Below, piece after piece: positions 16,026 through 24,264 of a DNA stretch of 31,388 bases. Every line of letters starts with the position of its first letter. The stretch's first letter is position 1. Under the pieces are notes generated by a model. That model did no database searches. It was not told the origin of the DNA and was given only the letters and a program-made list of their open reading frames with translations. The stretch spans positions 1-31,388 of the forward strand of contig DDTM01000122.1 in the NCBI GenBank assembly GCA_002344075.1, written 5' to 3'. The DNA comes from Bacteroidetes bacterium UBA2364 (lineage in GTDB: Bacteria; Bacteroidota; Rhodothermia; Rhodothermales; UBA2364). The translations under genes were made by a program, and so were the position numbers.

Positions 16026-16031
16026 AAATAT

Positions 16032-17252
16032 ATGAAATTTGCTAATTTATTTTTAGCATTGACTGTGCTCACCCAACTTGCCTTCGCTCAAGAAAGGCCA
16101 AGCCAGATGAAAGACCAATTTGCCGCATCTGCATATGGGGTAATGCACTACAATGTGTATAACTGGCAACTTCTACCCAACAAACGCAATGACATCCAAT
16201 TTGAGCGGGCGGTTTTGGAAACCTCTTTTCGGATAGACCATAACTGGGCTTTACACGCCGAGCTTGAGATAGAACATGGAGGCACAGGCGTTACGCTGGA
16301 ATTTGATCCTTTGGAAGAGTTTGGAGAATTTGAATATGAAGTAGAAAAAGGGGGTGAAATTTGGTTCGAACAATTCCATTTGCGCTTTTCACCTAATCCT
16401 ACGTTCGACCTGCAATTTGGAAGGGTGAAAGTACCTTTTGGTATCATGACTTTCTTCGACGAACCCACCGAATACCGCACCACGCATCTTTCCGAAATGG
16501 AAAACACCCTCTTGCCAACGCATTGGAGTGAATATGGCGTGATTGCTAAAGCACGTTTAATGAAAAAATGGGAAGTTCAGGCGGGATTGGTTAACGGGCT
16601 TGACGGTTCCGCTTTTAACGCTGCAAACTTTATCAAACGTGGCAACCAAAAGCGATTCGAATCGGTAAATGCCAACGACTGGGCTGCTGTCGCTAGGGTA
16701 GATTATCGGTGGGATAAACAACAATTTGCTGGTATCGCCGGATACATAGGTAATACCCGGAATAACCGCCCCAAACCGGATCTTCAAATGGATGCCTACC
16801 TCGCCCTATTAGAAGCCCATCTGGTTATGGATACCAAGCCACTGATGTTCCAGACCATCGGTTTGTTGGGTCAGTTACAGAACTCAGAACAAGTCAGCAA
16901 TGCCAATCGCAACCTCTCTAACAACCTAAATGTAAAACGCACCCCCGTTGGAAAACAAGCCCTTGGAGCAAGTGTAGAACTCGCCCTTCGTCCAGACTAC
17001 CTTATCTCTACCCTACCAAAAAACAAATTATCTGTATTTGGACGGTACGACTACATAGACACGCATTTTACTACACAAGGAAGTGTCTTCAATAACCCAA
17101 GATGGGAGCGTAGTACTTGGACGGCGGGCCTGAACCTAATACCCCACCCTTGGCTTGTTTTCAAGGCTCAATTTGCGCGTCAAAAACTCGGCATTCCCAC
17201 ACAAAAGTATCAAAACACTTTTTCGATTGGCTTCGGCTTCCATCTTAAATAA
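16032..17252 (+). CDS. Outer-membrane beta-barrel porin, first gene of the heme/iron operon
   Basis: The 406-aa protein (ATG 16032; the frame is open to 15930 but the signal peptide starts here) has a Sec signal with the hydrophobic core ANLFLALTVLTQLAFA, cleaved after AFA before QERP. The rest alternates polar and aromatic residues as in beta-barrels. LRFSPNPTFDLQFGRVKVPFG and the DEPTEYRTTHLSEME stretch recall phosphate-selective-porin-like (OprP/OprO-like) barrels. It ends with the strand NTFSIGFGFHLK. No plug domain or TonB box was seen, so it is a porin rather than a TonB-dependent receptor. The imelysin lipoprotein starts 13 bases later. No Shine-Dalgarno; an operator-like palindrome covers the leader. 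Confidence 0.8.
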   Translation: MKFANLFLALTVLTQLAFAQERPSQMKDQFAASAYGVMHYNVYNWQLLPNKRNDIQFERAVLETSFRIDHNWALHAELEIEHGGTGVTLEFDPLEEFGEFEYEVEKGGEIWFEQFHLRFSPNPTFDLQFGRVKVPFGIMTFFDEPTEYRTTHLSEMENTLLPTHWSEYGVIAKARLMKKWEVQAGLVNGLDGSAFNAANFIKRGNQKRFESVNANDWAAVARVDYRWDKQQFAGIAGYIGNTRNNRPKPDLQMDAYLALLEAHLVMDTKPLMFQTIGLLGQLQNSEQVSNANRNLSNNLNVKRTPVGKQALGASVELALRPDYLISTLPKNKLSVFGRYDYIDTHFTTQGSVFNNPRWERSTWTAGLNLIPHPWLVFKAQFARQKLGIPTQKYQNTFSIGFGFHLK

Positions 17253-17265
17253 AAAAAAACACCTG

Positions 17266-18315
17266 ATGAAAAAACCTTTATTTCTTCTCTTCGTTTTGGG
17301 TTTATTTACTGCTTGTGACGATACCACCTTAAACGATAACAAGGACTATACGGCGGTCTTGGAAAACACGGTCAATAATGTCATTATCAGGACGTATAAG
17401 GATCTGGATGACAAAACAGCAAATTTGGTCACGGCACTCACCACCCTCGAAAACAATCGTACAGCCTCAACCCTCGAAGCCGCACGGGGCGCGTGGCGGG
17501 AAGCCAGACGTCCCTGGGAGCAATCAGAAGGCTTTTTATTCGGACCGGTAGATCAACAAGGGATAGATCCTTCCATTGATTCGTGGCCGGTGAACGAAGT
17601 GGACCTAAATGCCGTTCTAACAAGCCCGAACACATTAACCAAATCCTATATTGACGGCTTAGAAGGCACACTTAAAGGATTCCATACCATCGAGTTTTTA
17701 CTTTTTGGCACCTCTGGAAACAAGGCCATTAGCGAATTTAATAACCGCCAATTTGAATACCTACGTGCTTGCGCCGAAAGTTTAAAAGGGGCAACTGCCC
17801 AATTATACCATGCGTGGCAACCAACCGGAGAAAACTTCGGTCAAACCGTCCGAGAAGCTGGTAAAAATGGAAATACGGTTTATCTCTCGCAAAAATCGGC
17901 CTTACAAGAATTTGTTGATGGTCTCATCACCATTACTGATGAGGTGGGGAATGGAAAAATCAATGACCCTCTTACAAATGCAGACATCACCCTAGAGGAA
18001 AGTCGTTTCAGCGCCAATTCTAAAGCAGACTTTGCAGACAATATCCGGAGCGTATCCCATATCTACAATGGTGGATTAAATAATGTAGCTTCTGGTATCA
18101 GTATATCCGATTTGGTAAAAGCCCGTGATGCAATACTGGATGCCAAAATCAAACAACAAATCGCCGACGCCATTGCTGCGATCGAGGCCATCCCTGGATC
18201 ATTCACCGTCGCTATCTTTCAACAAAAGAGTGCGGTACAACTGGCGCAAACAAATGTTCGGGATCTCCAACTAACCTTAGAGGGGGGCTTAAAACCCTTG
18301 CTTGACAAATTCTAA
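17266..18315 (+). CDS. Imelysin-family lipoprotein (iron-regulated, IrpA/EfeO-like)
   Basis: Imelysin-family proteins are surface or periplasmic proteins linked to iron or heme uptake. The 349-aa protein starts at ATG 17266 with a lipoprotein signal ending LFTAC (Cys17). The family core is clear: ARGAWREARRPWEQSEGFLFGPV at about 73-95 and the GxHxxE motif as GFHTIE (138-143), whose His and Glu are the proposed metal-binding residues. A second helical repeat fills the C-terminal half and ends at GLKPLLDKF. It sits 13 bases after the porin and 19 bases before the heme oxygenase, so co-transcription is almost certain. A role in presenting iron or heme to the porin or periplasm is inferred. Confidence 0.92.
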   Translation: MKKPLFLLFVLGLFTACDDTTLNDNKDYTAVLENTVNNVIIRTYKDLDDKTANLVTALTTLENNRTASTLEAARGAWREARRPWEQSEGFLFGPVDQQGIDPSIDSWPVNEVDLNAVLTSPNTLTKSYIDGLEGTLKGFHTIEFLLFGTSGNKAISEFNNRQFEYLRACAESLKGATAQLYHAWQPTGENFGQTVREAGKNGNTVYLSQKSALQEFVDGLITITDEVGNGKINDPLTNADITLEESRFSANSKADFADNIRSVSHIYNGGLNNVASGISISDLVKARDAILDAKIKQQIADAIAAIEAIPGSFTVAIFQQKSAVQLAQTNVRDLQLTLEGGLKPLLDKF

Positions 18316-18334
18316 CCCCCAAGCAAATCCTGAG

Positions 18335-18931
18335 ATGACACTCAAAGAAATAACCCATGACCTGCACCGAACTGCTGAACGGACTGCTTTTTCACGCTTA
18401 TTGGTGAGCGGAAAAATTACGCAACAGCAATATGCACAATATTTGTATCAGATGGCCTTGGTTTATAGCACCATCGAAACCGGTGTAAAAGAAATTGGAT
18501 TTATGGAACAATTACCCGGATTAGAGCGAAGTAGCCATATTTACCACGATTTTATTGAGTTAGCTGGGGAGCAGCAAGAAGCCTTTATATTCTTGCCCGC
18601 AACACTTGCGTATCACCACTACTTGATGCAGTTACTGAGCGATGATCGTAGGAGACACCTGATTCGTGCGCATGTATATTGCCGTCATATGGGCGATTTA
18701 TTTGGCGGCCAAATTATCGCCAAACGCATCCCCGGTTCCGGAAAATTTTATCAATTTGCACAACCAGAAGCCCTTCGCAGCCAAATACGTGCATTACTCA
18801 CACCAGATTTAGGCGAAGAGGCCAAGGTCGCATTTGAGTGGACCATACGGATCATGCGAGACCTGAGTGCCTCTTTTGGGATCGAAGAACCACGAAAAGC
18901 ATCAAATCAGGACAACACGCTTACGGCATAA
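18335..18931 (+). CDS. Heme oxygenase (biliverdin-producing)
   Basis: Heme oxygenase opens heme to biliverdin, CO and Fe2+ in the cytoplasm. The 198-aa length is typical of bacterial HmuO/HemO. The proximal-ligand motif LHRTAE has His11, and the distal helix carries the HO signature HMGDLFGGQ with Gly120, Asp121, Gly124 and Gly125; Phe replaces the usual Ser between Leu and Gly. ATG 18335 is chosen; a TTG at 18302 would overlap the imelysin gene and adds nothing family-like. The upstream Shine-Dalgarno is weak, so translational coupling to the imelysin gene is possible. Its place in the operon implies heme is the imported iron source. The electron donor is not in the window. Confidence 0.93.
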   Translation: MTLKEITHDLHRTAERTAFSRLLVSGKITQQQYAQYLYQMALVYSTIETGVKEIGFMEQLPGLERSSHIYHDFIELAGEQQEAFIFLPATLAYHHYLMQLLSDDRRRHLIRAHVYCRHMGDLFGGQIIAKRIPGSGKFYQFAQPEALRSQIRALLTPDLGEEAKVAFEWTIRIMRDLSASFGIEEPRKASNQDNTLTA

Positions 18932-19006
18932 TGGCAATACTTGGTTTTACAGTCACTCAGATGCATAATAGACCATGTTAATTAAGAATCAAAAAGGAGA
19001 TCCGAA

Positions 19007-20380
19007 ATGATGAGGGGATTGGGTAAACGTTTTTTAGCCCTTTTGATATTGGCCGGATGGATGGGTTGCGACCTCCTATCCTCGGAAGGGAAGGGAAGGG
19101 ATTGGGCCAGTTTGGGGGGGCTTACATCCGCCGATGCAGTATTCTCCAATGCCTTCCAATTGCCAGCAGGCAACCTAAGTCCGGCAGAAATAGAGGAGCA
19201 TCGTTTGTCAGATGTGGCATTTGAATCCATTTTTGTGACGGCTCCAGCGACGGTAAACAGTGGTTTGGGGCCTATTTACAACCAAAATGCCTGCTCATCG
19301 TGTCACAGTAAAAACGGACGAGCGGCATTCCCAACTAATGATGACCTTGGAGGACTTCTGTTTCGATTAAGTTTAGACGGAACCGGCCCCATGGGTGAGC
19401 CAAGAGAAGTACCAAGGTTTGGTGGCCAATTACAGACAAAAGCTATTTTCGGAAACGTTCCAGAAGGTAAAGTGCAAATTGGATTTACCGAAATTGTGGG
19501 TCAGTTTCCGGATGGAGAGACCTACCGCTTGCGGAAACCTTCCTACACCCTTACCCATCCCTATGCACTGATGCCATCGCATGTTCGGATCTCGCCAAGA
19601 ATTGCACCACCAATAATTGGCTTAGGGTTATTGGAAGCCATTTCGGAGGCCGATATTCTACGAAATGCGGACGAACAAGATGTTAATAAAGACGGCATCT
19701 CAGGACGTCCCAATTATGTCTGGAGCATAGAAAATGGACAACAGATGTTGGGACGGTTTGGTTGGAAGGCCAATCAGCCTACCCTTCGACAGCAAAATGC
19801 AGCAGCATACCGAGACGATATGGGTATTACCTCTCCATTGTACCGAACTGAGTCGTTCTCGGATCAACCCCAGCATGATGGTCGTGCTGATGATCCGGAA
19901 ATAAATGAACGGACCCTTTATTTGGCCACCTATTACACCCAGTCTCTCGCGGTTCCTACCGCAAGAAACCAGGAAGATTCCGACATTCAAAATGGGCGCC
20001 GTTTGTTTTTCAAGGTCGGATGCGAGCACTGTCATAAATCAAGTTTTACCACTGCCCACCAAGCGCCGTTTACGTTTCTTGCCAATCAAAAAATAAGGCC
20101 CTATACAGACCTATTGTTGCACGACATGGGGGAAGGCTTGGCCGATCACCGTCCGGATTTCTTGGCCACCGGACACGAATGGCGAACACCGCCACTGTGG
20201 GGAATCGGGCTTACGCAAGTGGTGAGTGGTCATACCCATTTTTTGCATGATGGACGTGCGCGAAACCTTCAGGAAGCGATTCTTTGGCATGGAGGTGAGG
20301 CCGAAGCAACGGTTATGAGATATAAGCAACTCCATAAAAAAGAACGGGATCTGATCCTTAAATTCCTAAATTCTTTATAG
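19007..20380 (+). CDS. DUF1111 di-heme c-type cytochrome oxidoreductase lipoprotein
   Basis: The 457-aa protein belongs to the di-heme oxidoreductase family (DUF1111, often labelled thiol oxidoreductase). A signal with WMGC (Cys21) makes it a likely lipoprotein. Heme-binding motifs CSSCH (96-100) and CEHCH (339-343) are intact. Family stretches include GPIYNQNACSSCHSKNGR, GFTEIVGQFPDGETY, IIGLGLLEAI, a DVNKDGISGRPNYV calcium-like loop, and the C-terminal RTPPLWGIG with FLHDGRARNLQEAILWHGGEA. A strong Shine-Dalgarno (AAGGAG) precedes ATG 19007. It follows the heme oxygenase by 75 bases. DUF1111 genes neighbour imelysin genes in other bacteria, which supports membership of one iron module. The exact reaction is unknown. 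Confidence 0.92.
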   Translation: MMRGLGKRFLALLILAGWMGCDLLSSEGKGRDWASLGGLTSADAVFSNAFQLPAGNLSPAEIEEHRLSDVAFESIFVTAPATVNSGLGPIYNQNACSSCHSKNGRAAFPTNDDLGGLLFRLSLDGTGPMGEPREVPRFGGQLQTKAIFGNVPEGKVQIGFTEIVGQFPDGETYRLRKPSYTLTHPYALMPSHVRISPRIAPPIIGLGLLEAISEADILRNADEQDVNKDGISGRPNYVWSIENGQQMLGRFGWKANQPTLRQQNAAAYRDDMGITSPLYRTESFSDQPQHDGRADDPEINERTLYLATYYTQSLAVPTARNQEDSDIQNGRRLFFKVGCEHCHKSSFTTAHQAPFTFLANQKIRPYTDLLLHDMGEGLADHRPDFLATGHEWRTPPLWGIGLTQVVSGHTHFLHDGRARNLQEAILWHGGEAEATVMRYKQLHKKERDLILKFLNSL

Positions 20381-20395
20381 GACACCCACGGAGGG

Positions 20396-21067
20396 TTAGC
20401 CCGCCACCTCAATTTGAACCTCCTGAATGTGTCCACGGGAATCACTGGTTGCCAAAAAATGTAGGGTCTCGGCGATTCGGTGCGGGTCTATCCATGTTTT
20501 GGGGTCTGTTCGGGGCATGGCCACACGGTTACCGGGTGTATCTATGGCCCCCATCGGAAAAATCGTACTTACCCGAATCCCAGACGGTTTCAACTCTTGG
20601 GCAAGCGAACGCAAATAAAGCCATACAGCAGCTTTCGAGGCGCTATAGAGGGCCATTCCGGCCCCACCATGCAGGCCCGCACCCGCCGATACACCAGCAA
20701 TAAATCCAGATTTGCGCTCCACCATATACGGAAGCACCGCCGTAACCGTATTAAAAAGCGTATGGAAATTTATCGCCATTAAATGCTGTACATCTTCTGT
20801 TGTAGCTTCTTCGGCAACTTGCATCGAGAAGCCGCCTGCAATATTGAGAACGGCATCCGGTGGGTGTGGCAAAACCGAAACAGCAGCTTGTACCGCCGCA
20901 AAATTGGTGAGGTCAACTGACTGGGTGTATGCCATTGGAAAATTGGTTTTAAGCAGCTCGTCCGAAATATCAAATAAGAATAGTTCCCAGCCATGTGCAG
21001 CAAAAACTTGGCTAACTACTGTTCCAAGGGCGCCAGCAGCGCCTGTAATCAGGGCATAATGTGACAT
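20396..21067 (-). CDS. Short-chain dehydrogenase/reductase (SDR)
   Basis: NAD(P)-dependent Rossmann oxidoreductase of the classical SDR type, 223 aa, slightly short of the usual 240-260. It has the cofactor motif TGAAGALG near residues 8-15, NIAGG in the NNAG position (residues 75-79), a catalytic Ser in AGVSAGAG, and YSASK (Tyr/Lys) at about 140-144, followed by the FPMGAIDTPGNR loop. The substrate is unknown. It is transcribed leftward, convergent with the DUF1111 gene (15-base gap), and starts at ATG 21065-21067. It follows the ATP-grasp gene by 48 bases and may share its transcript. Confidence 0.92.
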   Translation of the reverse strand: MSHYALITGAAGALGTVVSQVFAAHGWELFLFDISDELLKTNFPMAYTQSVDLTNFAAVQAAVSVLPHPPDAVLNIAGGFSMQVAEEATTEDVQHLMAINFHTLFNTVTAVLPYMVERKSGFIAGVSAGAGLHGGAGMALYSASKAAVWLYLRSLAQELKPSGIRVSTIFPMGAIDTPGNRVAMPRTDPKTWIDPHRIAETLHFLATSDSRGHIQEVQIEVAG

Positions 21068-21115
21068 CAGGGTATGAAGATATGAATTTTAAAGGATTGA
21101 TAAACAGTCATTGGT

Positions 21116-22105
21116 TTAAGACAGCCCAAGTCGTTGAAGTCCCGCTGATAGCACATCGGCCAACCACGTTTCGTATGACTGTCCCATTAGTTCCGCAAGA
21201 ATGGCAAAAGAACCATCCGGCGCAAACGTAGGCAACGTATTCACTTCCAGAAACCATGGCTTTCCGGTATCGTCCACCCGAAAATCCACCCGTGCAAAGT
21301 CTTTAACATCTATTTTTTCGTATGCCCGGATGGCCAAATCTTGTAACCTCTGTTCTAATTCCGGAGTGAGGAGGCCCGGTAGTTCATACGCCCAATTTGC
21401 TTGGGGAACGCCTTTTCGTTCCAGAACATGTAGCCCAATGCCAGTTTTTTTCTCTACCGCCCGTTGGAGAACCGGCAGCGCCTTGGCAGGGTAATTGCCC
21501 ACAACGGCAACAGTAAACTCCGAACCCGAAATAAAAGGTTCTATTAAAGCATCCTGACGATAAAGCGTGTGAATCCGATCAATTTCAATACGCAGTTGTC
21601 CTTCATTAAAAACCTTTGAAGAGGGTAAAATTCCCTTTGCCGTACCTTCGTATCGAGGTTTAACAAAAAGCGGAAAAAGTTCCTTTAAAATTTCCGGCAA
21701 TTTAGCATTTCCATAAGGGGCTATCCAATGTGGCGGACAGGGGACACCGGTCAATGCCACCAGTTCTTTCGTCCAAACTTTATCTACCGAGAGCGAAAGA
21801 GTGAGGGCATCCGAGCCAAGATGAGGAATTCCCACCAGTTCAAACAACACGGGTGCATAGGCTTCGCGATTTCGGGTACGTCCAATTTCGGCAATACTCA
21901 TCGCAACATCCAAATGTAAAGAAGACATTTGTCTGATAAAATGCCGGACAGGGCCGATTCGTACCACTTCATGCCCTAGTATCCCAAATGCCGCTTCGAG
22001 GGCAGCAACCGTTTCCTCCGGCTCCAACTCGGCATCGGCGTCCTCCGGATCATCCGGTTGCCAATCAAAATGCTCGAACAAGTCGTACACAAGTCCTACA
22101 CGCAC
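21116..22105 (-). CDS. ATP-grasp ligase, D-alanine-D-alanine ligase-like
   Basis: The 329-aa protein has the three-part ATP-grasp layout of Ddl: N-terminal MRVGLVYDLFEH, LFVKPRYEGTAKGI as the ATP-binding lysine and glycine-rich loop, EPFISGSEFTVAV, and the metal-binding C-terminal ARVDFRVDDTGKPWFLEVNTLPTF. True Ddl proteins carry NTxPGMT after the last motif; here it reads NTLPTFAPDG, and the N-terminus differs, so a different amino-acid or peptide ligase is possible. The start is GTG 22103-22105, supported by AAGAGG about 8 bases upstream. It follows ilvA by 12 bases, so the two are probably co-transcribed. Confidence 0.83.
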   Translation of the reverse strand: MRVGLVYDLFEHFDWQPDDPEDADAELEPEETVAALEAAFGILGHEVVRIGPVRHFIRQMSSLHLDVAMSIAEIGRTRNREAYAPVLFELVGIPHLGSDALTLSLSVDKVWTKELVALTGVPCPPHWIAPYGNAKLPEILKELFPLFVKPRYEGTAKGILPSSKVFNEGQLRIEIDRIHTLYRQDALIEPFISGSEFTVAVVGNYPAKALPVLQRAVEKKTGIGLHVLERKGVPQANWAYELPGLLTPELEQRLQDLAIRAYEKIDVKDFARVDFRVDDTGKPWFLEVNTLPTFAPDGSFAILAELMGQSYETWLADVLSAGLQRLGLS

Positions 22106-22117
22106 CTAATACACCTC

Positions 22118-23392
22118 TTAGATTAGAAACTGGAACAAATCCGGTTTTTCATTTAGATACTCATACACAAAACCTTGGGCTTCTATTCGGGCAACCAATG
22201 GGGCAAAATCTTCGGCCCGTTGTAGCTCCAACCCTACAATAGCTGGGCCTTGTTCGCGGTCTGTTTTTTTCTGGTATTGGAAGTGGGTGATATCGTCATT
22301 CGGCCCCAATACATTATTCACAAATTTACGCAATGCGCCCGATCTTTGTGGAAAACGGATGATGAAGTAGTGCTTTAATTTTTCGTACAACAAAGACCGT
22401 TCCCGTATTTCTTCGGTCCGGGTGATGTCGTTGTTGGATCCAGAGATCACACACACCACATTTTTTCCTTTAATCTGGTCGCGATATGCCGGATGTCCCA
22501 ATGCGGTCACCGAGAGTGCACCAGCAGGCTCCACTACCATTCCTTCTTCGTCGTATAGCTTAAGAATGGTGGTACAAACCGCCCCTTCATCCACCACAAT
22601 CATATCATCAAGTAAATGCCTGCACAGGTCGAATGCCTTGTCTCCTACGTGTTTTACCGCCGCTCCATCTACAAATTTATCAATATGGGTCAGTGTCACG
22701 TTTTCGCCTTTTTCCAGCGAAACCTTCATTGCAGGGGCGCCTGCGGCCTCTACACCAATAATTTTAGTACCCTCACTTAGATTTTTAAAGACAGCCAAGA
22801 TTCCGGCGAGTAAGCCACCACCTCCCACGGGTACAAACAGATAATCTATACGGTCAGCACTATCTTTCAAAATTTCCAAACCTACCGTTCCCTGCCCTTC
22901 GATCACTTTTTCATCATCAAAGGGGTGAATAAAAGGCACTTGCTCCACTTCGCTATAGGCCATTGCCGCATTATAGGCATCATCAAAAGTATCACCCGTT
23001 AGAATGACTTCCACAAATTCCTTTCCGAACAATTTCACCTGTCGCACTTTTTGTTTGGGTGTTGGGGTTGGCATAAAGATTTTCCCCGAAATTCCCATTT
23101 TCTGGCACGAATAAGCCACCCCTTGTGCATGATTTCCTGCACTGGCACAAACCACTCCTTTGGCAAGCGATTCCTTATCCAATGTGCAGATTTTATTGTA
23201 TGCACCACGTAGTTTATAGGAGCGAACCACCTGAAGGTCTTCCCTTTTCAGCCAGATATTGGCGGTCATTTGTTGGGAAAGGTTCACGCTACTGGTTAGA
23301 GGAGTATGGATTACCACGTGCCTCAGGCGTAAATACGCCCGTTCAATATCGGTTAAAGAGGGTATATAGATGGACTCAGAAAGGGCAATCAT
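22118..23392 (-). CDS. ilvA: Threonine dehydratase (threonine deaminase), biosynthetic
   Basis: PLP enzyme turning threonine into 2-oxobutyrate for isoleucine synthesis. The 424-aa length matches the short IlvA of Bacillus and Bacteroidota, with a single C-terminal ACT-like regulatory domain. VRSYKLRGAYNKI places the PLP lysine at residue 60; ASAGNHAQGVAY and the glycine loop PVGGGGLLAG follow. The C-terminus, from about HYFIIRFPQRSGALRKFVN, is the TD-ACT-like domain usually sensing isoleucine. Start ATG 23390-23392 is preferred over a TTG at 23407. It lies 20 bases after the 91-aa gene and 12 bases before the ATP-grasp gene. No leader attenuator was seen. Confidence 0.94.
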   Translation of the reverse strand: MIALSESIYIPSLTDIERAYLRLRHVVIHTPLTSSVNLSQQMTANIWLKREDLQVVRSYKLRGAYNKICTLDKESLAKGVVCASAGNHAQGVAYSCQKMGISGKIFMPTPTPKQKVRQVKLFGKEFVEVILTGDTFDDAYNAAMAYSEVEQVPFIHPFDDEKVIEGQGTVGLEILKDSADRIDYLFVPVGGGGLLAGILAVFKNLSEGTKIIGVEAAGAPAMKVSLEKGENVTLTHIDKFVDGAAVKHVGDKAFDLCRHLLDDMIVVDEGAVCTTILKLYDEEGMVVEPAGALSVTALGHPAYRDQIKGKNVVCVISGSNNDITRTEEIRERSLLYEKLKHYFIIRFPQRSGALRKFVNNVLGPNDDITHFQYQKKTDREQGPAIVGLELQRAEDFAPLVARIEAQGFVYEYLNEKPDLFQFLI

Positions 23393-23412
23393 AAAACACG
23401 TATTCAAAAGGT

Positions 23413-23688
23413 TCAGAGCAAATACAAGGTTTCTGCTGGTATCGGAATTAGGTATTCAGGTGAAAGGGCCTCCAAGTGTACACTATACATACCCGTACCC
23501 CTAAAATCTACGACCACAAACTTGTCTTCTTGTTTAATCACCTCGCCGATGCCATAAAAGGAGGGCATCGGCCCGTAATAGACCAGTTGACCAGGCGATA
23601 AGGTAGCACTCCGTGCTCGCAAATAAAAGGGCGGAACGGGTTTTAAAAGTTCTAAGCGGTATATAGGTGCTTTTGGTCTCGTTTCCAA
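23413..23688 (-). CDS. Small protein of unknown function upstream of ilvA
   Basis: I do not recognise this 91-aa protein. It is rich in beta-forming stretches (KFVVVDFRG, GIGEVIKQED) and prolines, with a PGQLVYYGPMPSFYGIGEVI segment that resembles a small SH3-like or KOW-like barrel; this is a guess from composition. It has no signal peptide or membrane segment. The only possible start at the N-terminus is TTG 23686-23688, because no ATG or GTG occurs before an in-frame stop upstream. It precedes ilvA by 20 bases and probably heads the ilvA/ATP-grasp transcript. Confidence 0.6.
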   Translation of the reverse strand: METRPKAPIYRLELLKPVPPFYLRARSATLSPGQLVYYGPMPSFYGIGEVIKQEDKFVVVDFRGTGMYSVHLEALSPEYLIPIPAETLYLL

Positions 23689-23790
23689 GGCTTTATCTTT
23701 CGATGATGGAGAAATTTCAGTTTACAACGCACAAAAGGTATAAAGTTGTTAAAAATAAACCCCTTTTCCAAATAAATTTACATCTGTCGT

Positions 23791-23820
23791 TTCAAACTTA
23801 CTGATAAGAATCCTTATATT
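23791..23820 (+). promoter_or_regulatory. Weak candidate promoter with a small dyad before the DUF4290-like gene
   Basis: TTCAAA (23791-23796) and TATATT (23815-23820) with an 18-base spacer. A perfect ATAAG/CTTAT repeat (23804-23808, 23813-23817) overlaps the -10. The start codon is about 100 bases further on. Nothing else is visible in the 235-base gap 23689-23923. Confidence 0.25.
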
Positions 23821-23923
23821 GATGGTTACACCTTACACATCTCTCCCCCAAGGTTGTAAACCCTTTCAGTATTCATCGTTTTGATCTGGGATTCCACCAT
23901 TTCCCTGATCATTCAAACCGTAT

Positions 23924-24211
23924 ATGGTTATGCAAGTACAGAGTAAAATCGTGGACAGGCAGGTTGGCCGCAACGCTGAGTTGTTCGCCCAATCCATCGC
24001 CAAATTAGACACCAAAGAGCGAAGATACCCGTATTTGCGTATTCTGATCAGTATTATGGAGCAGGCGCATCCGGAATGGAACCAAGCACCGCACAAAGAC
24101 TATCAGGTTGCGCACATCATCCATGTGATGAGTCAGGGCGCTTTAGATTCCGACGAGATCGCACAAGTGGTACGTGTTCGGGACGAAGAGCGCGGTATTT
24201 TCTACGATTGA
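23924..24211 (+). CDS. DUF4290-like small protein
   Basis: The 95-aa protein shows the DUF4290 pattern of Bacteroidota: a GRN near the N-terminus (residues 15-17), then a KLDTKERRYPYLRILISIMEQAHPEWNQAP segment corresponding to the family's ...R..Y...II.IM....P... helix. It is much shorter than usual members and has lost the C-terminal half. The role of the family is unknown. Met1 (23924) and Met3 (23930) are both possible starts. The gene stands alone with its own terminator. Confidence 0.7.
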   Translation: MVMQVQSKIVDRQVGRNAELFAQSIAKLDTKERRYPYLRILISIMEQAHPEWNQAPHKDYQVAHIIHVMSQGALDSDEIAQVVRVRDEERGIFYD

Positions 24212-24236
24212 CTTCCCCCTTTACCCAACTGTTTTG

Positions 24237-24264
24237 GGGCGACGCCATGTGGTGTCGCCCTTTT
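24237..24264 (+). terminator. Rho-independent terminator after the DUF4290-like gene
   Basis: GGGCGACGCC (24237-24246) pairs with GGTGTCGCCC (24251-24260) with one mismatch and an ATGT loop, followed by TTTT. It lies against the ruvC stop (24264) between convergent genes, but the T run favours the + strand. Confidence 0.8.

Noticed and set aside
15930..16031. Upstream extension of the porin frame
   Set aside because: It would bury the signal peptide inside the protein and run through the proposed promoter and operator.
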